A DNA stretch of 64,000 nucleotides from Nitrospinia bacterium (GCA_029261715.1 JAJDAT010000051.1:62001-126000); one strand, 5' to 3'; shown: positions 16,627-26,222, numbered from the stretch's first letter. Numbers and translations are program-made. The notes: generated by a model not told the origin, from the letters alone.

Positions 16627-19600
16627 ATGCGAACTTTTAGTTCAGAATTTACCGCCGCAAAGAATAAGGCCGGGCACGCTCCTATTAATTTACTGGAAAT
16701 CACTTTTCCAGCTGTATCCGGCTTTCCGGAATTGGTGGCGCGCCTGGCTGATAGAGAAGATTCGGATAGTACCGAAAAGCTTACTGTATTGGGTGATGAA
16801 TATCATTCCATCATCAACAGTTGGGGCGATTTAGACGCCTTAGTATTTGCCGAACGAACCGATGCTAACGCAACTAATGGAATATCCATTGAAGTTTTAA
16901 ACGTAGATACAGACCTGCTTTTCCCTAAAGGACCGTTTTCAAAACTGTTCGACTTTTATCCTCCAGAAACAGCAACCGCTAAACTCTACCAATGGTTTGG
17001 CAGCGAAGGATTGACTGACCTCAACGAAGGATTGCTCTTCGTTGGTAGGATGAATGATCCCATTTCTCACGACGATCAGGTTTGCAGATTTGATTTGGTC
17101 GATATATCCAGCTACATTGGCGACGAAGTAATTGGCCGCCAAATAACTACAAACGACTACCCTAACGCTCCCACTGATTCTATCGGCAAAACACTCCCTA
17201 TTGTCATTGGCACAGTTGACGAAGCTCCCGGCATCCCAGTTCGTAAAGCAAACGAAACCGCACTCACGCAAGTGGCCTTCCCCGAAGCAACGGCATTATC
17301 AGTCGCATCCACTTCAGGATTCAAAAACGCCGGGCAATTGGTTATCGGGCAAAACATCGTTACCTACACAGGTTTGCTAGCAACATCGTTTACTGGCGTT
17401 ACAGGCATCAATCGTATTCTTTCTATTGATACAGTCGTTATTGAAAAAGTGAATGACCACCGTTATGTGTTTGCCGATCCTCAATTCTCGATTCAGTCGA
17501 TCAGCAATATCCGCGTCGCTGGGGAAGCTGTGGATTCATCAATCTATTCAGTAGACACCGTTAAAGGCGAAGTTATTTTTGCTGATAAACCTCAGCGGTT
17601 TGAAGCAACCGATACCAAATCTGAATCCATTTCGTTCACGACAACCGGTTCCGGCAACACGGCGCTTAATCCGGAAAATGCGTTTGACGCAAACAATCGA
17701 ACCTCTTCGGCAAAGATCAATCAAATCAATCGAACGTTGTCTGTAAAGCATGAAGACGAGCTAACAGATAAGGGAGAGATTCAACAAGTCTTCTTACGTG
17801 TCGAACATTTCGAAGAAGAAAAATTACCCAACGATTCGATATCTATTTCGCTACCAGGTATAGGAACAGTCAAATCATTATCCCTACCCGCTTCCGAAGA
17901 TTTGGCAAACACCGAGGGTTCCGCCGATGCTGGTCACTCCACGCCAGATAGTTTGGGATTTTCTACAGATATCGATCATTCGCAATCAGATAATATTTCT
18001 GTAGACACAATCGAAACGCCACATCTTCATAATATTACTGGATCCTTAGACACTCAACAGGACGCCACTGGGGGAACTAGCGTTGTTATAAACGTTTTTA
18101 ATGGAGTTTCTCACACCGTAACTTTTCCACATTTTTTTGGCGACTCTACTGGTTACACAATTGGATATGACATTGAATTAGCAAATTATTACCCATTCAA
18201 TCCATTAATTCAAAACAAGGTTTCATTTTATGTAGAAGGAATCCTTGTTAAAACAGTCACCAAGTTTTTTCCAGCAGTTCGTTTTTCTGGTTTCTTACCA
18301 TTCCAAGGACAAACTCCAGGTTCTTTCGTCACGGTTACAATAACAACGAATAATGGAATCTCCGGAACTGGACAGGCAATTGTTCATCCATTTGGTCGTA
18401 CTATCCATAATAATGCCGCTACCATACAATCAGTCTCGACCGGAATAACAACCGATAAAACTGGCGGAGTTCTAGATTTTACCGATAGTAATCGAAGTGG
18501 GATAAAAAGCGGACAGGTGTCGGATGTTGGGATTACCGCTCCGCTAGCAACGACGACTGAAAAGAGTTCTAATATTGTTCAGGATTTTGCGGATATCACG
18601 GAACACGTAAATGGCTGGGAATGGTTTACAAATCGCGAAGCGCAAATCACTTATAACGGTTCTTCTGACGGTCGGACGTCTTACATACTCAACACGTTTT
18701 TTGAAATCCATTACGCCGAGCGACAAGTTGTTTTCACCGACGATGTTTCGGCGCAAGTCGCCGGACTGATCGACGACAGTTCTGGAACTATAACAGGAAC
18801 GCCGAACGCAATTATCGAGCGTCCGGATCATGTTTACAAATGGTCGGCTTTAACGGCCTTAAAGCAAGATGCAGGACTTATCGATAACGCTTCGTTTGCT
18901 TCCGTCGGCGCTCTATACGACACGCAAATTTCAGGTGGGTACAAACTTGCGGGTATTATACAAGATCAAAAAACTGCTTCGGAATTATGGGCAGACTGGG
19001 GACGTAATTGTCGATCTTATTTGTTTTGGGATTTGGGTCAATGTCGTCTCCATTTTAGACCATACAACTTCATCGAAGAAGGCAATCCATCAGTAAAAAC
19101 TATTTCAGATACTGAAATACGAAATGACCCGACTCCCTCGCGCGAACGCACCGCAACTTCTAATTTAGTCAACTCTGTCGATGCACGTTATAAACGCGAC
19201 TGGACCGATTCCGAGTACTCGGCCATTGCCAGCAAAGCGGACGAGTTTTCAAAATCTAAATTTGGTCTACGAGAACGTCCTGATCAATTCAATTTCGATT
19301 GGGTCCGTAACGTCGATATGGCAAGCGATCTTGCCGATTTCTATTTACAAGAAAACTCAAACCCCTCATGGATCGTCCGATTAGAACTGTTCCTCGACAA
19401 CATGGAACTGGAACCGGGAGACATTGTAAAAATTAATTCAAGCAACTTGAATTTGATCAACGCGTTTGGTTTGGTTTTAGGTCCATCGCGATCGTTAGGA
19501 TCGGGTAGAGATCAAAAAGCGGACTCTATACCTATTGCCATTCGGTTATTTCCCGCGTTCATCATTCGCGTATCGGCAAACGAAAGCGGATCTATTGGCG

Positions 19601-20124
19601 ACGATATCGAGTTTAAATTAGGGATTCAATTTGGAGAAAGCGTACAAATTGACGAAATAGTTTCAATGTTTCAGAAAACGTCTTTTTCTGAATCTACATC
19701 CGCGCAAGATTCGCAATCGGCTTTCATGAGTCCTTTTCTTTTTGAAGACTTAGATATCGCCGATGGTATTGGGACTTTGCAAACTTTTTCACTCGAAGAT
19801 AACTTTAAAGCTGTTGATCGTGGATTCACCATCAATGAAGGATACGGCGTTCAGTCTTATGGATTAACCGGTTACGGCGCGACGGTTCCTTTAAATCTTA
19901 TTTTACAAAATAAGAACCACGACGTATTTGTTGCGGACGACTTTTTATTTTCGATTCATGCAGGAATTTTGGAAACGGTTATCGTTGGCGATTCAATATC
20001 GATTAATAACAACACTACTTTTTCTGAAAGCTTAGCTCTTGCCGATGTTGGTGGGGTTTCTAATGCGGGATATGGATCGGCTCAGTATGGAACGTCTACT
20101 TATGGTGGGCAGGAATTATTGTAA
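16627..20124 (+). CDS. Large tail-tip/hub-like protein
   Basis: 1165 aa. Residues 1-330 form a hub-like N-terminal region: MRTFSSEFTAAKNKAGHAPI, a GLLFVGRMNDPISHDDQVCR segment, and KTLPIVIGTVDEAPGIPV. The middle (about 420-660) is a beta-rich insertion. Residues 740-970 again look like the hub core of J-type proteins (TASELWADWGRNCRSYLFWD, DMASDLADFYLQENSNPSW, LEPGDIVKI). The end holds loose FSES..AxxD repeats and YG-rich motifs (SYGLTGYGA, QYGTSTYGG). The fold is inferred; no peptidase motif such as NlpC/P60 is visible. It follows the distal tail genes, where a baseplate hub is expected. Confidence 0.6.
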   Translation: MRTFSSEFTAAKNKAGHAPINLLEITFPAVSGFPELVARLADREDSDSTEKLTVLGDEYHSIINSWGDLDALVFAERTDANATNGISIEVLNVDTDLLFPKGPFSKLFDFYPPETATAKLYQWFGSEGLTDLNEGLLFVGRMNDPISHDDQVCRFDLVDISSYIGDEVIGRQITTNDYPNAPTDSIGKTLPIVIGTVDEAPGIPVRKANETALTQVAFPEATALSVASTSGFKNAGQLVIGQNIVTYTGLLATSFTGVTGINRILSIDTVVIEKVNDHRYVFADPQFSIQSISNIRVAGEAVDSSIYSVDTVKGEVIFADKPQRFEATDTKSESISFTTTGSGNTALNPENAFDANNRTSSAKINQINRTLSVKHEDELTDKGEIQQVFLRVEHFEEEKLPNDSISISLPGIGTVKSLSLPASEDLANTEGSADAGHSTPDSLGFSTDIDHSQSDNISVDTIETPHLHNITGSLDTQQDATGGTSVVINVFNGVSHTVTFPHFFGDSTGYTIGYDIELANYYPFNPLIQNKVSFYVEGILVKTVTKFFPAVRFSGFLPFQGQTPGSFVTVTITTNNGISGTGQAIVHPFGRTIHNNAATIQSVSTGITTDKTGGVLDFTDSNRSGIKSGQVSDVGITAPLATTTEKSSNIVQDFADITEHVNGWEWFTNREAQITYNGSSDGRTSYILNTFFEIHYAERQVVFTDDVSAQVAGLIDDSSGTITGTPNAIIERPDHVYKWSALTALKQDAGLIDNASFASVGALYDTQISGGYKLAGIIQDQKTASELWADWGRNCRSYLFWDLGQCRLHFRPYNFIEEGNPSVKTISDTEIRNDPTPSRERTATSNLVNSVDARYKRDWTDSEYSAIASKADEFSKSKFGLRERPDQFNFDWVRNVDMASDLADFYLQENSNPSWIVRLELFLDNMELEPGDIVKINSSNLNLINAFGLVLGPSRSLGSGRDQKADSIPIAIRLFPAFIIRVSANESGSIGDDIEFKLGIQFGESVQIDEIVSMFQKTSFSESTSAQDSQSAFMSPFLFEDLDIADGIGTLQTFSLEDNFKAVDRGFTINEGYGVQSYGLTGYGATVPLNLILQNKNHDVFVADDFLFSIHAGILETVIVGDSISINNNTTFSESLALADVGGVSNAGYGSAQYGTSTYGGQELL

Positions 20125-20139
20125 CTGGCTAATAAAATG

Positions 20140-20222
20140 AAAGGTGGTCGCACTTCGAGAGCCTTCTATGGAACATGCTTCTCCGAAGCATAGATCCTTC
20201 GACAAACTCAGGATGACAATTT
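20140..20222. repeat. Composite intergenic repeat with hairpin
   Basis: AGGTGGTCGCACTTCGAGAG, a perfect hairpin ATGCTTC-TCC-GAAGCAT (20175-20191), then AGATCCTTCGACAAACTCAGGATGACAATTTA. It separates the hub gene from the small gene at 20229. Confidence 0.65.
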
Positions 20223-20228
20223 AAATAT

Positions 20229-20408
20229 ATGAACGGGTTTTGTTTTAAAGAAAGAATAGAGATTGTAATACGTGGAGCCGATGGAGAAATCAAAGATCGT
20301 AGCGTTATAGAACGAACGCCGGGGACGGTTTCGAAGGAAGACGCGGAGCGGTTGATTAAAACAAAGTTGGATGAAAAACTTAAAGAGAAAAAACAGGGTC
20401 TTGCGTAA
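20229..20408 (+). CDS. Small 59-residue protein of the tail operon
   Basis: ATG at 20229, stop TAA at 20406-20408. It opens MNGFCFKERIEIVIRGADGE, continues with a KDRSVIERTPGTVSKEDAER segment and ends in a Lys/Glu-rich helix. The composition is that of a real small protein: charged, no stop-like bias. No ribosome site is clear because the repeat element runs right up to it. Function unknown. A small tail or regulatory protein is possible from the location. Confidence 0.45.
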   Translation: MNGFCFKERIEIVIRGADGEIKDRSVIERTPGTVSKEDAERLIKTKLDEKLKEKKQGLA

Positions 20409-20419
20409 TCGCTACGTTA

Positions 20420-20560
20420 TTGAAAGGTGGTCGCCCTTCGACAAGCTCAGGGTGACAATTTTTTGATTAAGGCGAGACTAAAAAAAACTATTGCTCCTTC
20501 GTTTGCGCTCAGGACAGGCTCCGAAAAACACAGAAAACACAAAAATAAAAGACTAATAAT
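20420..20560. repeat. Pair of intergenic repeat elements
   Basis: AAAGGTGGTCGCCCTTCGAC..AAGCTCAGGGTGACAATTTTTTG, then CCTTCGTTTGCGCTCAGGAC, followed by GGCTCCGAAAAACACAGAAAA. Same two sub-types and same order as at 15987-16100. Confidence 0.65.
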
Positions 20561-20597
20561 TTTCATTACTAAATAAATCTACTCAGGAGAAAGAATT

Positions 20598-20954
20598 ATG
20601 ATCACAGACAGCGGATTGGATCATTTAGCCGATCAAATGCTGGACACTCCAGTACAAAACACAATGACTCATATGGCTATTGGCAGCGGCGCGACGTTAG
20701 AGGATGCGGCCGATACCACTTTGGTTGCCGAAGAGGCTCGTGTCGCTTTGACCATTAAATCTCGCGCTAACAATGTCGTTACTTATGTCGCTGATTTCCC
20801 CGCTGGAACAGGTGACGGAGCCATTACCGAAGCGGCTATTCTTAACGCCGGTTCTAACGGAGATATGCTCAATCGCATTGTTTTTCCGGTAAAAAATAAA
20901 GGCGCAACAGACTCTTTGCAGATCACTCAGACATTAACTTTGCAACGGGTTTAA
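20598..20954 (+). CDS. Phage tail fibre-type N-terminal/collar protein
   Basis: 118 aa with a strong AGGAGA site. MITDSGLDHLADQMLDTP, then THMAIGSGATLEDAADTTLV, VVTYVADFPAGTGDGAITEA and a final SLQITQTLTLQ strand match a small family of tail-associated proteins (IGxGxxxxxxxDTxL...xFxxGxGxxxITEAxxFN). These link fibres to the tail or act as their first domain. No signal peptide. It precedes further fibre genes and probably serves them as an adaptor. Confidence 0.65.
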   Translation: MITDSGLDHLADQMLDTPVQNTMTHMAIGSGATLEDAADTTLVAEEARVALTIKSRANNVVTYVADFPAGTGDGAITEAAILNAGSNGDMLNRIVFPVKNKGATDSLQITQTLTLQRV

Positions 20955-20964
20955 TAAGACCAGA

Positions 20965-21030
20965 AAAGCTTAGCCACAGAAACATCTTTCGGCAAGCTCA
21001 GGAAAGACTCCGAAAAACACAGAAAGAGCA
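20965..21030. repeat. Intergenic repeat element (short form)
   Basis: CATCTTTCGGCAAGCTCAGG then AAAGACTCCGAAAAACACAG. A degraded member of the family at 15987 and 20420. Confidence 0.55.
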
Positions 21031-21107
21031 AACCTCTTTATAAAAAATAAAAACCGGGATTGGTTTGTTAAAACCACGCGGACCATCATTTCCCAGGAAT
21101 AAATCAC

Positions 21108-21572
21108 ATGACCGATTATACAAGCAGTTTAAATCTTCCCTTGCCCGATCAAGGGAACACTAATTGGAAACAGTATCACGACGCCCGTGCCGAGGCTCTG
21201 GACGACATTGGCAACCTTTTTCAAAAGGACGCGTATGTTTCTGGGATTTTGAGCGACGAAGAAACCGTATACGATGGCTGGTATCCACAAGAAGACATTA
21301 CCATAACTAAAATTGGAATCTTTTGTCGTGTCGCCCCAACAGGCGCCAACGTGCAAATCGACTTATTGGTTAACGACACGGAACAAACCAAAATCGCTTC
21401 CCTTACCGATGGCTCGCAACACGAATTGACCAGTGGCATAGATTTGGACGTGACTTTTAATCCTGTTCAACGAGTCGGAATCAGAGTGAAACAGATAGGT
21501 TCCACATTGGAAGGCGAAGACATGACCGTTACCCTCTATTTCAAGAAAAAAGCGATCGCACAGATCCTCTAA
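21108..21572 (+). CDS. Fibre accessory or short fibre protein
   Basis: 154 aa, CAGGAA ribosome site. The N-terminus (TDYTSSLNLPLPDQGNTNWK) is a typical attachment peptide of phage fibres. The rest is predicted beta-sandwich: DGWYPQEDITITKIGIFCRV, APTGANVQIDLLVNDTEQTK and VQRVGIRVKQIG. This could be a short receptor-binding or capping protein. No catalytic motif. It lies between the collar-like protein and the first large fibre. Confidence 0.55.
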   Translation: MTDYTSSLNLPLPDQGNTNWKQYHDARAEALDDIGNLFQKDAYVSGILSDEETVYDGWYPQEDITITKIGIFCRVAPTGANVQIDLLVNDTEQTKIASLTDGSQHELTSGIDLDVTFNPVQRVGIRVKQIGSTLEGEDMTVTLYFKKKAIAQIL

Positions 21573-21613
21573 GACTTTTTGGAAACTCATAATTCATCGA
21601 AGGTTAAAAGACT

Positions 21614-23701
21614 ATGAACTGGTTTATTAAATTCATTTTCCCGGTCATCATGATTGGCGCTTTACTCATGGCGTTACCGGTTCCTAATTCATTTGGCGCA
21701 AAATATCGGATAGGTTCTGACTCCGATTTGAAATCGCCTCCCGCTATTGGTTCCACAACCCCCAATACCGGCGAATTTTCTGACTTAACCGTTAACGGAA
21801 CGGCTGATTTTGTTGGCGTCATTCACAGTTCCAGCATGATTGCGGGAACGATTACTCTAGGTGGCGTGCCTTTATCCGCTTGGCCATCCAGTGGTAACGC
21901 GGCGGGAGTGCAACAAAACGCTTCAGACATTTTTTTAAATTACTTGTATGATCAAGAACGGCACGGCATCGATTCGCAAAATATGGAAGAAGGATTTGTC
22001 GGAGTTTTTGCGACAACCGTGAATGTGATTGACGAAGCTAAATCCACAGGTGAGGAATACGACGTCGCTAACAAATTATTTAAACCTCTTTCCGGCGGCA
22101 TTAACCAAGATTCAGATAAAACCTACACAACTGAATCCAATTATCTGCAACAGGAATGGACTAATTCTCTACCTGCAACCGATCAAGCTACGGTAACCAA
22201 TGGCGACGCAACAGTAACAATTGACACCGGTAGCTGGCCAACCAACGCAGAAAACGCGCGAATTAGTTTTGATTCGGGTTCAACTTGGTACGACATTGAT
22301 GCTCGGACAGACAGCTTAAATATTGAACTAACTGACACGGCAACCGAAACTACCGGAGATTATGATTACATAATTCGCATGAGCGAGTTTGTTGGCGGTA
22401 CTGTTAAGCTAAATGAAACGCAAGGAGGAGGATCTGGTGGGTATGGTCCCAATTTGGCGACAGGAGCAATAGTTACTCACAATACCTCAATAAGTAGCGG
22501 TTCAATAGCTCATGCCGCCGACGGAAATACTGGAACAAACGTCAATTTTGACGCGAACGAGATATTACCGAGCAACATTCGCCTTCAGTTTACTTCAGGA
22601 GCTGTAACCATTACTAAAGTAAGAATCAGCGTTAACGGCACTGAAGCGCGAGCGGATAACATCGATTTCACCATAGACGGAAGTAACAATGCTTCGAGTT
22701 GGACTCAATTGCACTCCGAAGCTAGTTATAACTTTCAAAATGGTACGGCTTACGACGATTTTACGTTTACGAACACCACTCCTTATACTTACTATCAAAT
22801 AAGATTCACAAAAAATGATAATTTTAATAATGGATTCCCTACCTGGTACGACACGCAAATGATGGAGGATGGGGACTCCGTTCCCATCAATGAATACGTC
22901 TCCATTGTAAATACTGAAGCTCAAAAAGTAGAAACATCTTCCTGGTCGGATATCAATTTAAGTACCATTGATGAAACTTCCGATACGCAAAACATTTACT
23001 ATTGGTTGATATTTGATCCTGCTTCTGGTTATGGATCAGGAACGGAAATTAAAATATTCGATCAAACCGCTTCCTCTTGGAGACTCATCGCAAAAAATGA
23101 TGCAGGCACATGGAAATACAATTCTGCCGTATCCGGTAGCGAAACTTTAACTACTTCCGCAATCAACGATATGTTGCACGCCGTATCCGAATCCGCGAAG
23201 TTGCAAGCTGCCAACCGCATGACACATGACGATTACGAAGCCATTACCGATATCGAATGGGAAGCTACTAGCGGTTTTTCTACTTCGGTGAATAATATTG
23301 CTCGCGGCGTCACCTTACATTCGGCATCTGCCAGCTCTAATCCATCGGTAGATCGATTCGGAATTAACTACGACGGCGATAATGCGGCTCTCGATTTATG
23401 GACAGATGCGTTTACCGTTTCTACCGCTCCAACAGAGACCTACACCTTTGTTGCTGACAAACATATCTCCGCTTCACCTACCTACTACGTGACTCGTGAT
23501 TGCGATGCGGGTACTCCTGATTGGACGGATATTACGGCGGATATGGAGGTTTCGACAACCTTATCCGGTGGACGAACGCTTCGACGGACGACTAAAGATT
23601 TGTCCGCTACAACCAGTGGCACAAAATTGTGTTTTCGCGTGACGGTTCCTTCTGGCAGCGATTACGAGATTTCCGCTGTCGGTCAGCAGGCGCGGGAGTA
23701 A
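21614..23701 (+). CDS. Large fibre/adhesin 1, with Sec-type signal peptide and discoidin-like module
   Basis: 695 aa. Residues 1-29 look like a cleavable signal peptide (MNWFIKFIFPVIMIGALLMA, then LPVPNSFGA). That is odd for a phage tail protein and suggests export of this member alone. Residues 40-80 contain fibre-like PPAIGSTTPNTGEFSDLTVN. About 90-270 share the NSDKxYTTESNYLQQEWTNS block with the other fibres. About 280-420 look discoidin (F5/8 C)-like (HAADGNTGTNVNF, YYQIRFTKND). About 425-695 are the shared C-terminal domain (EYVSIV..., YYWLIFDPASGYGSGTEIKI), whose last 80 residues diverge. Ribosome site weak. Confidence 0.65.
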   Translation: MNWFIKFIFPVIMIGALLMALPVPNSFGAKYRIGSDSDLKSPPAIGSTTPNTGEFSDLTVNGTADFVGVIHSSSMIAGTITLGGVPLSAWPSSGNAAGVQQNASDIFLNYLYDQERHGIDSQNMEEGFVGVFATTVNVIDEAKSTGEEYDVANKLFKPLSGGINQDSDKTYTTESNYLQQEWTNSLPATDQATVTNGDATVTIDTGSWPTNAENARISFDSGSTWYDIDARTDSLNIELTDTATETTGDYDYIIRMSEFVGGTVKLNETQGGGSGGYGPNLATGAIVTHNTSISSGSIAHAADGNTGTNVNFDANEILPSNIRLQFTSGAVTITKVRISVNGTEARADNIDFTIDGSNNASSWTQLHSEASYNFQNGTAYDDFTFTNTTPYTYYQIRFTKNDNFNNGFPTWYDTQMMEDGDSVPINEYVSIVNTEAQKVETSSWSDINLSTIDETSDTQNIYYWLIFDPASGYGSGTEIKIFDQTASSWRLIAKNDAGTWKYNSAVSGSETLTTSAINDMLHAVSESAKLQAANRMTHDDYEAITDIEWEATSGFSTSVNNIARGVTLHSASASSNPSVDRFGINYDGDNAALDLWTDAFTVSTAPTETYTFVADKHISASPTYYVTRDCDAGTPDWTDITADMEVSTTLSGGRTLRRTTKDLSATTSGTKLCFRVTVPSGSDYEISAVGQQARE

Positions 23702-23708
23702 TTATACG

Positions 23709-23736
23709 GTGCGGCCTCATTCAATTGAGGTCGCAC
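23709..23736 (+). terminator. Hairpin after fibre 1
   Basis: GTGCGGCCTCA pairs with TGAGGTCGCAC over 11 positions (one G-U) around a 6-nt loop. No T run follows; the right arm merges into a repeat element starting CTTCGAC. Likely the end of the tail operon transcript. Confidence 0.5.
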
Positions 23737-23835
23737 TTCGACAAGCTCAGGGTAATATTTTATTAAATCGAGGCGAGATCCTTCGAAGAACCTAAAGGTT
23801 CTCCTCAGGATGACACGCGATGGGAACTGGTTTAT
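23734..23835. repeat. Composite intergenic repeat with hairpin
   Basis: CACTTCGACAAGCTCAGGGT, then ATTTTATTAAATCGAGGCGA, GATCCTTCGA, the hairpin AGAACC-TAAA-GGTTCT (23787-23802), and CCTCAGGATGACACGCGATG. Flanks match the elements at 16515 and 35640; stem sequence differs. Confidence 0.65.
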
Positions 23836-23929
23836 CTAAAGCAAATTTTTATGTTGAAGTTTGCTCGCCAACCAATTCCGATATCTATCAATGCTTAACA
23901 AAAAAATAAAAAATATTGGAGAATAGATA

Positions 23930-24226
23930 ATGAAACGAATTGCGGTTATCGCTATTTTCATTTTTGCAGTTTTAACGCTAAGCGGTAGTTCCGCTATGGC
24001 GAATCATAAACCAGGGCATAAAGGTTCAATGAGAACTTTTAAGAGCGCCAAGAATATTAAGAAAAATCGCGAAATGCGCGCCGAGCTTCCTGGTTTATCC
24101 CAAAGCTTGCAGTTTGTCGACAATCAACTTGCAAAAGCTCGTACTGTGGAAGAATTGAGATCTTCTATGAAACGTGTTTTAAAAAAACAAATGCGAATGA
24201 TTTATAAGCTGGAGAAAAAGAAGTAG
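23930..24226 (+). CDS. Small secreted basic protein, function unknown
   Basis: 98 aa, GGAG site. Residues 1-24 are a clear signal peptide (MKRIAVIAIFIFAVLTLSGS, SAMA). The mature part is Lys/Arg-rich and helical (KSAKNIKKNREMRAELPGLS, KQMRMIYKLEKK). No family recognised. It could act in the periplasm or bind an acidic partner. Not clearly part of the tail operon, since it lies after its terminator and a repeat. Confidence 0.5.
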   Translation: MKRIAVIAIFIFAVLTLSGSSAMANHKPGHKGSMRTFKSAKNIKKNREMRAELPGLSQSLQFVDNQLAKARTVEELRSSMKRVLKKQMRMIYKLEKKK

Positions 24227-24344
24227 TCTCCTTCCGCTTGCGATGCAAAGACAACGTTGAAGCTAAATATAGGCATGCAAATCAAATAGAAGTAAAGTGT
24301 CTTTCGTATCTAAGATTTGCACAATGTTGCAGGACTTGAATCAC

Positions 24345-25373
24345 TCAAGAGTTCTTAGTCAATGCTCTTACAAAAGGAAATAAAATTTCTGACATTATTT
24401 TGTCCCCATATTCATTCATATGTAAACCATCGGTGGTAAAAACTTCAGGGTTATTATTTACATAGCTGAATTCTTTAAGTAAATCCACGACTTTAATGCC
24501 GGGAAGCCCTTGAGCAGACTTTAAAACCTTTTCGTGTATATCCATAAACTTGTACTCTTGAAACGGATCCGAGAAACTTGGAAGGATTAATACAAACGCT
24601 TTAAAGTTGTGAATTTGTTGCAATTCTGAAAGTAATGTTAATCCAGCTTCAACAGTAGATTTGTTTTTTAATACATTCTTGGCATACCATCTATCATATG
24701 CCGACCTTTGCGTTTGTAAGCGGTGATAAAGTACGAATGCCAATCTAGAGTTTTTTAAGATGATAGAAAGAATTTGCTCCGGTCCTAGATACTTAGGATA
24801 ATTACCTTTGCTAAGCGCATTGTAAACGCCTCCATCATTATTTAAGAAGAAGTCATTCATGCAAAAGGTTAAAAAAACAATATCTGGATCGTATTTTAGT
24901 CCTTTAGTTTTTAGAGTTTGTACTTCCTGCATGGTGTGATATCCGCCAACCGCAAGATTTAATATTTCATATTTTATATCATTATTTTTATCTTGATTTA
25001 ACAATCGTTCCAAACGCTTTACGTAGATCTTGTTCATATCTGGAACTCCATTACCTGCGGTCGTGGAATCCCCTAAAAAGATAATTCTTTTTACGTCATC
25101 TGGCTTTATCTCTTTATATTCAAAATCCCTAAAACCATCTTTGTTAATCCAAAAAAATTGATGCGCTATATCATAGGGCTTTTCGTTTGGTTTATGATTT
25201 GGTCTATATTCATAACCTATAATAGGATCTTTCGATAATTGGTAGGTGTGGACCGGGAGTTGAGGTAATGGTTTAGGCGGTATATCTAACGTCCGAACGA
25301 CAAACTCCATAATTAAAATACCAATTAAAAAACTTCCTAGAACAAGGGCTAATTTACGGATATTTTGTCTCAT
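24345..25373 (-). CDS. Membrane-anchored SGNH/GDSL hydrolase
   Basis: 342 aa. An N-terminal membrane anchor spans about residues 7-27. Block I is FLGDSTTAGNG with the catalytic Ser in GDSTT (101-105). Block III is VFLTFCMNDF with the conserved Asn. Block V is DGLHMNEYG (Asp 315, His 318). These give the complete Ser-Asp-His set of the SGNH family, which removes or moves acyl groups on lipids or polysaccharides at the cell envelope. The active domain would face the periplasm. It stands alone and points against the fibre genes. A role in modifying surface glycans, the likely receptors of such fibres, is only a thought. Confidence 0.75.
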   Translation of the reverse strand: MRQNIRKLALVLGSFLIGILIMEFVVRTLDIPPKPLPQLPVHTYQLSKDPIIGYEYRPNHKPNEKPYDIAHQFFWINKDGFRDFEYKEIKPDDVKRIIFLGDSTTAGNGVPDMNKIYVKRLERLLNQDKNNDIKYEILNLAVGGYHTMQEVQTLKTKGLKYDPDIVFLTFCMNDFFLNNDGGVYNALSKGNYPKYLGPEQILSIILKNSRLAFVLYHRLQTQRSAYDRWYAKNVLKNKSTVEAGLTLLSELQQIHNFKAFVLILPSFSDPFQEYKFMDIHEKVLKSAQGLPGIKVVDLLKEFSYVNNNPEVFTTDGLHMNEYGDKIMSEILFPFVRALTKNS

Positions 25374-25779
25374 GTATTAAATATGATTCCATCTTTTATT
25401 TTTTTAATATTTTTTTAGAAAAGGGTTTAATAGGTTGGAATTTATTATCAAACGCTAATACTTTAAAAAGCCTTCTTTATTTGGAAAGTTCTTTTTCCCC
25501 TCACCCAAAACCTTGTTCAAAACTTACTTAAAATGTACCACCTTTTTCGTGCAAATAGAAATTTTCAAACGCCAATATTTTTAATAAGATTTTTTTATCT
25601 TAATATTTGCGCCTCATTACGTCGTAAAGAAACATTCTAAAGGCTAAAAACTAACCTAAATTCTTGCCCCTTTAACTCTACAGAACAAACTCTTAAAAAA
25701 TTGTTCTCTCAAGAATAATATGCACACAAGCCTTTCTATATTTTACTTCTCCTTATAAAACTTTCCGTCATAGGTTCAT
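25374..25779. other. Intergenic region without recognisable gene
   Basis: AT-rich, with several poly-T and poly-A runs. It lies between a gene leaving to the left and one leaving to the right, so it should hold both promoters. No pair of boxes could be assigned with confidence. Confidence 0.4.
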
Positions 25780-25992
25780 ATGGGTGTTGAATTTGAAATT
25801 AAAATTGATACTGATAAATTGAGCTCCGATGATTTTACCGGAACTCTTCGCGAACTCGCGAACGCGGGATATAAAGAAGCCGCTCTTTTTTTATCTATTA
25901 ACAAATCTGGAAATATTTATATCCAAGACGTTTCGGACGTTTTATCCAATTACATGAAACGCGAAAAAACTCACTCCAAACCTAAAGATTAA
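25780..25992 (+). CDS. Small protein, function unknown
   Basis: 70 aa: MGVEFEIKIDTDKLSSDDFT, then GTLRELANAGYKEAALFLSI and a Lys-rich end. Probably a small alpha/beta cytoplasmic protein. The ribosome site is weak. It precedes the second large fibre but is separated from it by hairpins, so it need not belong to that unit. No family recognised. Confidence 0.4.
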   Translation: MGVEFEIKIDTDKLSSDDFTGTLRELANAGYKEAALFLSINKSGNIYIQDVSDVLSNYMKREKTHSKPKD

Positions 25993-26059
25993 ATCGAAAA
26001 CCATTTTCACTCTCCCCTTAACCTCCCTTTTTTTCTAGGTTTTCGATCTCCTATAAACT

Positions 26060-26125
26060 GTCTTAAGGTTTCGTCTTAAGACGTCATCTAAAATTAAACA
26101 TTCTTTTCAAGCCCGTTACGGGCAG
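26060..26125. other. Two hairpins after the 70-residue ORF
   Basis: GTCTTAAG (26060-26067) pairs with CTTAAGAC (26075-26082). GCCCG-TTA-CGGGC follows at 26113-26125. Possible transcript end or RNA structure; no T run directly after. Confidence 0.4.
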
Positions 26126-26188
26126 TCGTCTTCTGCCCTAAACTAAAAGTAACTTTTCATCCACCCCCTATCCCACTTTTCGTTTCCT

Positions 26189-26222
26189 AAAGAAGTCTGA
26201 ATCATTTCTATAAGACTTCTTT
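26189..26222 (+). terminator. Terminator or attenuator before fibre 2
   Basis: Perfect 10-bp inverted repeat AAAGAAGTCT / AGACTTCTTT with a 14-nt loop, then GTTTTAGT. It is 47 bp before the start of the fibre gene at 26269, so it either ends upstream transcription or acts within the leader. Confidence 0.5.
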
